A stretch of 64,000 nt of DNA, taken from contig CP016836.1 in assembly GCA_002240395.1 (NCBI GenBank), positions 1,798,001 through 1,862,000 on the forward strand, in the 5' to 3' direction. Numbering within the stretch: the first letter of the stretch is position 1; each line of letters begins with the position of its first letter. A program made the translations under genes and the position numbers. This document shows positions 17,131 through 24,439 of the stretch, one piece after another. Under the pieces are notes generated by a model. That model ran no database searches. It had not been told where the DNA came from and saw only the letters and a list, made by a program, of their open reading frames with translations. The stretch comes from Xanthomonas citri pv. mangiferaeindicae (GTDB lineage: Bacteria; Pseudomonadota; Gammaproteobacteria; Xanthomonadales; Xanthomonadaceae).

Positions 17131-18120
17131 TCAGCCCTCGCGCAGCCAGCGGGCGGCGTCGAGGGCGAAGTACGTCAGCACGCCGTCGGCGCCCGCGCGC
17201 TTGAAACCCAGCAATGATTCGAGCGCGCACTTGCGCTCGTCGAGCCAGCCGTTGGCGGCTGCCGCCTTGAGCATCGCGTACTCGCCGCTGACCTGATAGG
17301 CGAACACCGGCACGGCGAACTCGGTCTTGGCGCGGCGCACGATGTCCAGGTACGGCATGCCGGGCTTGACCATGATCATGTCCGCGCCCTCGTCGAGGTC
17401 CTGCGCGATCTCGCGCATCGCTTCGTCCGAGTTGCCCGGGTCCATCTGGTAGGTCGCCTTGTCGGCCTTGCCCAGCGCGCCGGCCGAGCCGACCGCATCG
17501 CGGAACGGGCCGTAGAACGCGCTCGCGTACTTGGCGGCGTAGGCGAGGATGCGCACATGCACATGCGCGTCGGCTTCGAACGCGGCACGGATCGCACCAA
17601 TGCGTCCGTCCATCATGTCGCTGGGCGCGACGATGTCGGCGCCGGCGTGCGCATGCGACAGCGCCTGGCGCACCAGTGCCTCGACGGTCACGTCGTTGAG
17701 CACGTAACCGGCCTCGTCGATGATCCCGTCCTGGCCGTGGGTGGTGTAGGGGTCGAGCGCGACGTCGGTGATCACGCCCAGCTCCGGAAAGCGTGCCTTG
17801 AGCGCACGCACCGCGCGCTGGCACAGGCCTGCATCGTCCCAGGCAGCGGCGGCGTCGAGCGACTTGGCCTCCGGCGCGGTAACCGGGAACAGCGCCAGCG
17901 CGGGCACGCGCAGTTCGCTCGCGACTTCGGCCACGCGCAGCAGTTCATCGATCGACAGGCGCTCGACACCGGGCATCGACGGCACCGCGGCGCGCCCGTT
18001 GGCTTCGTGCACGAAGACCGGGTAGATCAGGTCGTCGGCGGTGAGCGTGGATTCGCGCATCAATCGGCGCGAGAAATCGTCGCGGCGCATCCGCCGCATG
18101 CGGGTATCGAGTCTGATCAT
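17131..18120 (-). CDS. hemB: Delta-aminolevulinate dehydratase (porphobilinogen synthase)
   Basis: A 329-residue cytoplasmic enzyme that condenses two 5-aminolevulinate molecules into porphobilinogen for haem synthesis. The two active-site lysines are visible: Lys197 (AAKYASAFYGPF) and Lys252 (MVKPGMPYLD). The metal loop reads DVALDPYTTHGQDG, with none of the three cysteines of zinc-type enzymes, so this should be the zinc-independent (Mg-type) form. Full length. It sits beside the pigment cluster, in the same direction as xanB2, with 85 bases between them. Confidence 0.95.
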   Translation of the reverse strand: MIRLDTRMRRMRRDDFSRRLMRESTLTADDLIYPVFVHEANGRAAVPSMPGVERLSIDELLRVAEVASELRVPALALFPVTAPEAKSLDAAAAWDDAGLCQRAVRALKARFPELGVITDVALDPYTTHGQDGIIDEAGYVLNDVTVEALVRQALSHAHAGADIVAPSDMMDGRIGAIRAAFEADAHVHVRILAYAAKYASAFYGPFRDAVGSAGALGKADKATYQMDPGNSDEAMREIAQDLDEGADMIMVKPGMPYLDIVRRAKTEFAVPVFAYQVSGEYAMLKAAAANGWLDERKCALESLLGFKRAGADGVLTYFALDAARWLREG

Positions 18121-18205
18121 CCGGCGATTCTACGCCGCCACTGGCGCTGTACCCTGCGACGCCGGGTCGCAGGGCGCGGTGTGGACGCGCGACGGCGAGG
18201 CCCGC

Positions 18206-19237
18206 TCAGCCGAGGTCGTGGACGCCGTCGATCTCCACCGCCAGCTCGCGCCGGCAGATCGCCGCGTGCAGCAGGACCCGCGGCACGTCATCGCCGAAGC
18301 GGGCATCGAGGGCGTCGGCCACGATCGGCAGGTCCTCGGCATCGCGCACATAGACCTTCAGCCGCGATCCTGCACCGAAGGCGTCCGGCAGACTGGGCCG
18401 ACGCGCGCGCGCCGAGGCGATCAGCGCGTCGAAATTGGTGAAGGTCTCATCGAGCTGGGCCAGCAGTTCGCCCTCGTGCAGCGAGGCGTGCCCGACCACG
18501 CTGGCCGTGCCCGAGAGCATCAACGGCATCGGGCTGCCCTCGGGCGGCAGCATCGCGCGGGCGAAGCTGGGCGCCTGCGGCCCGTATTGGCGCGGATAGC
18601 GGTAGGCGCTGACCTGGCGCGGATTCTCCACCGGCGTGCCAGGCAGGCGCGCGGCCAGCCAGTAGATCTGGATCGTGCGCGCCGCGTCGCAGCGGCCGAT
18701 CGCGGTCGCGGCCGGCAGGTGCGAGGTGTCGAAATCGCCCAGGCCGCGGGCGCGGCCGACGCAGAACTGGCGATAGCGCTCGGTGTCCCCGTCGCCCAGC
18801 GTGATCGCATCGAGGTAGTTCCAGATCCGCAGAAGATGCGGGTGGTCGCCGGCTTCGACGAAGCGCGTGAGTTGCCGGTAGGCATGCTCGGCCGCCAGTG
18901 CGATGCCGCTGTGATCGCCCTCGCCGGTGTGGCCGGCAGGCTCGTCGACCTCGATCGCGCCGAACAGCAACGCGCCGTCGCTCGACCAGGCGATCTCGCC
19001 GTCGCGGCCGCTGTGCACTGGCGCATGCGCGTGCCAGACCTCGATCGGCGCAGCGCCATGCGGCTGCAACGGCACGCGCAGCCAGCGCGGATCGTCGATC
19101 CTGGGCGCGTCGTCGCCGAATCCAAATGCCGCGAGTACGTCGGGCTGGGCGAGCAGTTGCGCCGGGTCCTGCCCGTGCACGTACTCCACGCGCAGCCGCG
19201 GCAGCGGATGCGGCGTCACCGGGGCAGGGCGGCTCAC
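18206..19237 (-). CDS. xanB2: XanB2-like chorismatase (3-/4-hydroxybenzoate synthase)
   Basis: A 343-residue member of the FkbO/Hyg5/XanB2 chorismatase family. XanB2 in Xanthomonas splits chorismate into pyruvate and 3- or 4-hydroxybenzoate; 3-HBA primes xanthomonadin and 4-HBA feeds ubiquinone. Family hallmarks visible are LRVEYVHG near the start, IWNYLDAI, RYRQFCVGRARGL, and the C-terminal RLKVYVRDAEDLP followed by a segment ending in LAVEIDGVHDL. The start is GTG at 19237, overlapping the stop of the flavoprotein gene upstream (GTGA), so the two are probably co-translated. Its place next to polyene genes supports the pigment role. Confidence 0.88.
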   Translation of the reverse strand: MSRPAPVTPHPLPRLRVEYVHGQDPAQLLAQPDVLAAFGFGDDAPRIDDPRWLRVPLQPHGAAPIEVWHAHAPVHSGRDGEIAWSSDGALLFGAIEVDEPAGHTGEGDHSGIALAAEHAYRQLTRFVEAGDHPHLLRIWNYLDAITLGDGDTERYRQFCVGRARGLGDFDTSHLPAATAIGRCDAARTIQIYWLAARLPGTPVENPRQVSAYRYPRQYGPQAPSFARAMLPPEGSPMPLMLSGTASVVGHASLHEGELLAQLDETFTNFDALIASARARRPSLPDAFGAGSRLKVYVRDAEDLPIVADALDARFGDDVPRVLLHAAICRRELAVEIDGVHDLG

Positions 19238-20601
19238 GGGTTACCGCCGTGCAGCGTGTCGCCGCGGAAGGTGACGCGGGCCTGGCGGCGTCGCGTGCGC
19301 CAGCCGCGCAGTGCCCGAGGTGCGATCGCGATCGCATTGAGCGCATAGATCATGCGGAATACGTACAGGCGCCAGCGCACCGCCGCATTGTCGAAAACGT
19401 CTCCGGCCAGCATCGAGATCACCGCCTGCTCCAGTTGCAGATCGTTGCGGGGCGCCGAGAACAGCCGCTGCATGACCGGCGTGTTGAAGCGATAGATGAA
19501 CCACGTGAAGTGTCGCAGGCCACGGTCGAGCCGGGCCTGCATCGCGCGCTGCAGCCTGGCCTCGCGTGCCGGCGCGCGCAGCGACGCATCGACCAGTGCC
19601 GCGGCCTGCCGGGCGCTGTCCATGGCCAAAAACACGCCCGACGAAAAGATCGGGTCGACGAACGCGTAGGCATCGCCGATCAGGATCCAGCCCGGCCCGG
19701 CCATACGCGTGGCGGCATACGAGTAGTTGCCGGTGGCGTGGACCGGGGCGATGCGCTCGGCGCCGTGCATGCGCGCGCGCACGGCCGGGTTGGCTTCCAG
19801 CGTGCGCATCAGCAGCGTCTCGTTGTCGATGCGGCCGCCGTCGGCGCTGCGCTGGCGCAAGTACTCGGGCAAGCACACCGCGCCTACGCTCATCACATCG
19901 TCGGGCAGCGGGATGAGCCAGAACCAGCCATGCTCGAAGCGCGCGATCGTGATGTTGCCGGCATCGATGCCGGGCTGGCGGGCCACGCCGCGGAAATGGC
20001 TGAACAGCGCCGCCGACTGGTGCGTCGGATTCTTGCGCTTGAGCCGGCGCTGCGCCGCCACCACGGTATCGCGGCCGCTGGCGTCGATCAGGTAGCGCGG
20101 CCGCAGCGCCAGCGTGCTGCCATCGGCTTTGATTGCATCCACGCGTTCGGGCCGGCCGTCCGCGCCGAATGCCACGTGCACCACGCGCGTGCACTCGTGC
20201 ATGTCCGCGCCACAGGCGCGCGCGTGCTCGAACAGCACCTGGTCGAACTGGTCACGGCGCACGTGCACGGCGGCATCGGGGCCGGGCGTGAGCGTGCGGG
20301 TGAAGCGGAATACATGGCTCTTGGCCTCGCCGGGCAGCGGAAAGTCGGCGCCGGCCTTGTGCACGCCGATCGCGCGGACCTGGTCGAGCACACCCAGTTC
20401 TTCGAGGATCGGCATGTTCATCGGCAACAGCGACTCACCGATGTGGAACCGGGGATGGGCGTCCTTCTCCAGCACGACCACTTGGTGACCAGCACGCGCG
20501 AGCAAGGCCGCCGCGGTGCTGCCGGCCGGCCCGCCGCCGATGATCACCACGTCGGCCTGCAGAGCGGGAGCATCGGTGGCAACGGTCGGGGCGGGGGTCA
20601 T
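19234..20601 (-). CDS. FAD-dependent oxidoreductase of the flavin halogenase fold (pigment cluster)
   Basis: A 455-residue flavoprotein. The FAD dinucleotide motif GGGPAGS is at residues ~22-28, GESLLP follows at ~55, and WFWLIP appears in HGWFWLIPLPDD, which fits the WxWxIP signature of flavin-dependent halogenases. A Lys in GVHKAGADF lies about where the halogenase catalytic lysine is expected, but I cannot confirm the alignment. GDAYAFVDPIFSSGV is the second FAD motif. Xanthomonadins are brominated aryl polyenes, so halogenation is plausible; a plain hydroxylase is the alternative. The start at 20601 (MTPAPTVA) is taken; an upstream ATG would add 14-15 residues. Confidence 0.75.
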   Translation of the reverse strand: MTPAPTVATDAPALQADVVIIGGGPAGSTAAALLARAGHQVVVLEKDAHPRFHIGESLLPMNMPILEELGVLDQVRAIGVHKAGADFPLPGEAKSHVFRFTRTLTPGPDAAVHVRRDQFDQVLFEHARACGADMHECTRVVHVAFGADGRPERVDAIKADGSTLALRPRYLIDASGRDTVVAAQRRLKRKNPTHQSAALFSHFRGVARQPGIDAGNITIARFEHGWFWLIPLPDDVMSVGAVCLPEYLRQRSADGGRIDNETLLMRTLEANPAVRARMHGAERIAPVHATGNYSYAATRMAGPGWILIGDAYAFVDPIFSSGVFLAMDSARQAAALVDASLRAPAREARLQRAMQARLDRGLRHFTWFIYRFNTPVMQRLFSAPRNDLQLEQAVISMLAGDVFDNAAVRWRLYVFRMIYALNAIAIAPRALRGWRTRRRQARVTFRGDTLHGGNP

Positions 20602-20746
20602 CCAGGGAAACAGCGGTCGGCCAGAGCAGGCGCGCATCATAGCGGAAGGCCGGTGGACCGCTGTCGGCAGGGGGGGCGGCACCGGGCGCTTGCGCGGCCA
20701 GGCCCGATGCCGGATCGTGGCGACCTGCCCACCGATGGAACACCGC

Positions 20747-21016
20747 ATGTCCGCACAAACCGAGGCCGAGCACGCGCTCGCGCAGTTGCTGGTCGAAAGC
20801 CTGAACCTGGAGGATGTCCAGCCCGGCGACATCGATCCCGAGGCGCCGCTGTTCAATGCCGGGCTGGGCCTGGACTCGATCGACGCGCTGGAGCTGGCGC
20901 TGGCAGTGAGCAAGCGCTACGGCTTCCAGCTGCGCTCGGACAATGACGAGAACCGCAAGATCTTCGCCTCGCTGCGGGCGCTGTCGGCGCACGTCGAGCA
21001 GCACCGCACCACTTGA
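20747..21016 (+). CDS. Acyl carrier protein of the aryl-polyene pathway
   Basis: An 89-residue ACP. Ser44 in GLDSIDALE is the phosphopantetheine attachment site, and the preceding EAPLFNAGLG is typical. It opens the rightward pigment operon; its stop overlaps the TTG start of the next gene. It would carry the hydroxybenzoate-primed growing polyene. It is the only ACP in the cluster. No phosphopantetheinyl transferase is visible here, so a genomic one must serve it. Confidence 0.9.
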   Translation: MSAQTEAEHALAQLLVESLNLEDVQPGDIDPEAPLFNAGLGLDSIDALELALAVSKRYGFQLRSDNDENRKIFASLRALSAHVEQHRTT

Positions 21017-21696
21017 TCGCCCTGCTGCAACTGCTGCTGGCCCTGGGCTACGCGGTCCTGGCTCACCTGGCCAGCCTGTGGCAGCACGATGGCTGCGCGC
21101 TCGCCGCGCTGGGCCTGTTGATCGCGATGCTGCTGGTCGAGCCGCTGCTGCACCGCCGGCTGTGGGCGTTCGTGGCGCTGCCGCTGGCTGGCTGGGGTGC
21201 GTTCGCACTGTACGAGTCGGGCCAGGCCGCGTTGCCGCTGCTGCTGGTGCCGGTGGTGTTCGTGCTGGCGATCGCCTGGATCTTCGCGCGCACCCTGCGC
21301 CCCGGCGTCGAGCCGCTGATCACCCGGATCGTGGCCGGGATCGAAGGCGGCGATCCGCAGGACATCGCACCCGACCTGCGACGCTACACCCGCGGCCTGA
21401 CCGCGGCGTGGGCGGCGGTGCTGGTGGTGATGGCTGCGGCCAACCTGGGATTGGCGCTCGTGGCGAGCCCCGGCGGGTTGCTCGAGCGCCTGGGGATCGC
21501 CTCACCCTGGACGATCACCCCCGAGCAGTGGTCCTGGTTCGCCAATCTGCTCAACTATGGGGTCATCGGCGGCTTCTTTGCGCTCGAGTTCATGGTCCGC
21601 AAGCGGCGCTTCCCCGGCCGCTACCACAGTTTCGCGGATTTTCTGCGCAAGCTCGTGGGGCTGGGGCCGGTGTTCTGGCGCGACCTGCTGCGCTGA
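21013..21696 (+). CDS. COG4648-type membrane protein of aryl-polyene clusters (ApeG-like)
   Basis: A 227-residue polytopic protein with about five membrane helices (first at LLQLLLALGYAVLAHLASLW, last at FANLLNYGVIGGFFALEFMV) and a cytoplasmic RKRRFPGRYHSFADFLRK tail. Position directly after the ACP and overall shape match the COG4648 membrane protein found in aryl-polyene clusters, whose function is not established. The start is TTG at 21013, inside a TTGA overlap with the ACP stop. Confidence 0.72.
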   Translation: MIALLQLLLALGYAVLAHLASLWQHDGCALAALGLLIAMLLVEPLLHRRLWAFVALPLAGWGAFALYESGQAALPLLLVPVVFVLAIAWIFARTLRPGVEPLITRIVAGIEGGDPQDIAPDLRRYTRGLTAAWAAVLVVMAAANLGLALVASPGGLLERLGIASPWTITPEQWSWFANLLNYGVIGGFFALEFMVRKRRFPGRYHSFADFLRKLVGLGPVFWRDLLR

Positions 21697-21747
21697 ACCC
21701 GGTGGGCACGCGCAGTCCGGGCGCGATCCCCGTATCCTAGCGCCTCA

Positions 21748-22515
21748 ATGGAATACCGACAGACCCGCGCCGAGACCGGAGCGGCGACCTTCACCGCCCT
21801 GCCGATGCTCGCGTTGAATGCGCTGCAGTTCCTGTTCACCCTGCTCTGGACGGCGGGCTGGATCAGCGTGGCCCTGTGTGTGCAGGCGGTCACCGGACGC
21901 AGCGGGCTGGCGCTGGACATGGCGCGCACGCGCTGGGCGCCGGGTCTGATCGGGCCGGCTGGCGGGTTGACGGTCGAAGGCGCCGATGCGGTCGACTGGT
22001 CGCGGCCGTATCTGGTGGTCGCCAACCACGAGTCGCTGCTCGACATCTGCGTATTGTTCATGGCCGTGCCGGTGCCGCTGCGCTTCCTGCTCAAGGAGGA
22101 AATGCGGCGGGTCCCGTTCCTCAATCTCTACGCCCGCGCGACCGGCATGCTGTTCATCAGCCGCGACGACCGCCGCGCCGGCCCGCAGTTGCGACGTCAG
22201 GTCGCCCAGGTGCTGGGGGCGGGCCATACGCTGTGCCTGTTTCCGGAGGGCACACGCTCGCGTGATGGCCGGCTCGGCGAATTCAAGTCCGGCTCGTTCC
22301 AGGCGGCGATCGATGCCGGCGTCGACGTGCTGCCGATCGCGCTGCATGGCACTGGCGCGGTGCTGCCGGTGCAGGGGTTCTTCCGTGTGCGCCGCGGGCC
22401 GATGCGCGCCGTGGTCGGGCAGCCGATCCCGGTCGCCGGCCGCACCGGCGCCGCCGGCCGCCAGGCGGTGGCGCAGCAAGCCCAGGCCGCGGTTGCCACG
22501 ATGCTGGAGCGCTGA
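21748..22515 (+). CDS. 1-acylglycerol-phosphate-type acyltransferase (LPLAT/PlsC family)
   Basis: A 255-residue membrane-anchored acyltransferase. The catalytic HX4D is His94-Asp99 (NHESLLD), and FPEGTRS from Phe165 is the glycerol-phosphate binding motif. A hydrophobic N-terminal helix precedes them. In aryl-polyene clusters such enzymes are thought to attach the polyene acyl chain to a glycerolipid-type head group. Forms an operon with the genes on both sides; the next start follows the stop at once. Confidence 0.85.
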   Translation: MEYRQTRAETGAATFTALPMLALNALQFLFTLLWTAGWISVALCVQAVTGRSGLALDMARTRWAPGLIGPAGGLTVEGADAVDWSRPYLVVANHESLLDICVLFMAVPVPLRFLLKEEMRRVPFLNLYARATGMLFISRDDRRAGPQLRRQVAQVLGAGHTLCLFPEGTRSRDGRLGEFKSGSFQAAIDAGVDVLPIALHGTGAVLPVQGFFRVRRGPMRAVVGQPIPVAGRTGAAGRQAVAQQAQAAVATMLER

Positions 22516-22516
22516 G

Positions 22517-22828
22517 GTGCTGGCTGACGCGCTCGTCGTCGAGGCAACGCATCCCTGCCTGCCCGGCCATTTCCCCGGCCGGCCGGTGGTGCCGGGCGTG
22601 GTGATCCTCGACCGCGTGGTCGCGGCGATCGAAGCGCGGCATGGCCCGCTGGGCGCGCTGCGCCTGCCGCAGGTGAAGTTCGTGCAGCCGTTGCTGCCCG
22701 AGCAGACCGCGACGATCGGACTCGAGCCGATCGCCGGTGGGGTGCCGCGCTGGCGGTTCCGGGTCGAGCGCGACGGCACGCTGCTGGCGTCGGGCGAGAT
22801 CGCCACGGCGAGCCCGGCATCGGCATGA
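22517..22828 (+). CDS. Hotdog 3-hydroxyacyl-ACP dehydratase-like protein (ApeI-like)
   Basis: A 103-residue hotdog protein. HPCLPGHFPGRPVVPGVVILD matches the FabZ-type core, including the GHFP histidine, but the glutamate expected about ten residues later is Asp in VILDRVV. Start GTG 22517 with GAGG in front. Aryl-polyene systems use a pair of unlike dehydratase subunits; this one and the protein at 26844 are the likely pair. It overlaps the next start as ATGA. Confidence 0.8.
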   Translation: MLADALVVEATHPCLPGHFPGRPVVPGVVILDRVVAAIEARHGPLGALRLPQVKFVQPLLPEQTATIGLEPIAGGVPRWRFRVERDGTLLASGEIATASPASA

Positions 22829-23805
22829 GCAGCGAGTGGAAGCACCGCCGCGAAGGCGGCGGGCGGTTCGCGCTGTCGCTGATCCGGAACATCGGCAGAT
22901 GCTGTGGGCGCACGCCGGCGCGCGCGCTCCTGTATCCGATCACGCTGTACTTCCTGCTGCGTCGGGGCGCGGAGCGACGCGACTCGCGGGCCTACCTCTC
23001 GCGGGTGTTCGGCCGTCCCGCGACGCTGGGCGAGGTCGCGCGCCATATCCATACCTTCGCCGCGACGATCCTGGACCGGATCTATCTGCTCAGCGAGTCC
23101 ACGCGCCGGTTCGACGTGCGCACAGAGGGCTTGCCGACGCTGCACCGGCATCTCGAAGCCGGACGCGGCGTGCTGCTGTTCGGCTCGCACCTGGGCAGCT
23201 TCGAGGTGCTGCGCGTGCTCGCGCGCCAACGTCCCGACACGCCGATCCGCGTCGTGCTCGACCGCGCGCATGGCCGTGCGGTGACCGAACTGCTCGAGGC
23301 GCTCAATCCGGAGGTCGCCGCCACTGTGATCGATGCCGGCGCCGATGGTCCCACGGTCGCGCTGGCGATCCAGGACGCGCTGACCCAAGGCGCGATGGTC
23401 GCGCTGCTGGTCGATCGCAGCCAGGAGGGCGGTGCGACGCTCGAGGTGCCGTTCTTCGGTGCGCCGGCGCCATTTCCGATCGCGCCCTGGCTGCTCGCCT
23501 CGGTGCTGAAAGTGCCGGTGATGCTGGCCTTCGGCCTGTACCGCGGCGGCAACCGCTACGACCTGGTGTTCGAGCCCTTCAGCGAAGGCGTCGATCTGCC
23601 GCGGCGCGAACGCATGCGCGGCGTGGCCGCACTCATCTGCCGTTACGCCGCGCGTCTGGAGCATCATGCGCGCAGCGCTCCCTACAACTGGTTCAATTTC
23701 TATGACTTCTGGAAACGCGACGCTCGCGCTTCGGTGGCGGGCGTGTTGCCTGCTGCTGACGATGCTGTGCCTGGCTCCGACCTGGAGCGCGGCGCAGACC
23801 GCTGA
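22825..23805 (+). CDS. LpxL/HtrB-type lipid A acyltransferase homologue
   Basis: A 326-residue membrane-associated acyltransferase. GSHLGSFEVLR (residues ~118-128) carries the HX4(D/E) catalytic pattern of the LpxL/HtrB family, and LLVDRSQEGG (~197) is the second conserved site. In pigment clusters it probably transfers an acyl or polyene chain to a lipid carrier, not to lipid A itself. Its C-terminus overlaps the next gene by about 100 bases, in another frame. Confidence 0.83.
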   Translation: MSSEWKHRREGGGRFALSLIRNIGRCCGRTPARALLYPITLYFLLRRGAERRDSRAYLSRVFGRPATLGEVARHIHTFAATILDRIYLLSESTRRFDVRTEGLPTLHRHLEAGRGVLLFGSHLGSFEVLRVLARQRPDTPIRVVLDRAHGRAVTELLEALNPEVAATVIDAGADGPTVALAIQDALTQGAMVALLVDRSQEGGATLEVPFFGAPAPFPIAPWLLASVLKVPVMLAFGLYRGGNRYDLVFEPFSEGVDLPRRERMRGVAALICRYAARLEHHARSAPYNWFNFYDFWKRDARASVAGVLPAADDAVPGSDLERGADR

Positions 23806-24439
23806 CGCCCCGCTGCGCGCCGGTCAATCGCGCGATCGCGTGCCGGCGCCGGCCGCCGTCGCACCGCGCAGCGTCGATGCCGACTGGATCCTGCAGCGGC
23901 TGACCCAGTCCGGGCCGAGCGCGACGCCGTTCGTCGAATTGCGCACGTCCTCGATGCTCAAACGGCCGCTCGCTCTGGTCGGCGAGTACCGCCGCCCCGA
24001 TGCCGGCACGCTGGTACGTGAGGTCCGTAGCCCCTACGCCGAAACCACGACGATCCGCGCCGGCGAGGCGACGATCGCGCGCGAAGGGCGCGCGCCGCGC
24101 ACGTTCTCGCTGGCGCGCGTGCCCGAGCTGGCGGCGCTGCAGGACAGCTTCGGCGCACTGCTCGCCGGCGACCGCAAAGCGCTCGAGGCGCTGTACGCGC
24201 TTCAGGCCGATGGCGTGCCTGCCGACTGGACCTTGCGACTGACGCCGCGCGATCCGCGCGCCGCCAGCCGGCTGACCGCGATCGTGCTGCGTGGCCGCGA
24301 TGCCGAGCTGCGCTGCATCGAGACCCAGCCCAAGCAAGGCGATCCCCAGCCGACGCTGCTGGGCGGAGCCGCGGGCGATGCCGCGGCGGTCGATTCGCCC
24401 GAGGCCGCGCGGCGGCTGTGCCACGACGTGCCGCGTTGA
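23702..24439 (+). CDS. LolA-like outer-membrane lipoprotein carrier homologue
   Basis: A 245-residue exported protein with a signal peptide (LLLTMLCLAPTWSAAQ) and an unclosed beta-barrel-type body: VDADWILQRLTQSGP, VELRTSSMLKRPLALVGEY and ATIAREGRAPRTFSL resemble LolA-like proteins of aryl-polyene clusters. It may chaperone the lipidic pigment through the periplasm. The ATG at 23702 gives a 104-base overlap with the acyltransferase gene; a later start at the Met in LLTMLCLAP would shorten the signal too far. Its stop overlaps a TTG start option of the exporter gene. Confidence 0.7.
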   Translation: MTSGNATLALRWRACCLLLTMLCLAPTWSAAQTADAPLRAGQSRDRVPAPAAVAPRSVDADWILQRLTQSGPSATPFVELRTSSMLKRPLALVGEYRRPDAGTLVREVRSPYAETTTIRAGEATIAREGRAPRTFSLARVPELAALQDSFGALLAGDRKALEALYALQADGVPADWTLRLTPRDPRAASRLTAIVLRGRDAELRCIETQPKQGDPQPTLLGGAAGDAAAVDSPEAARRLCHDVPR

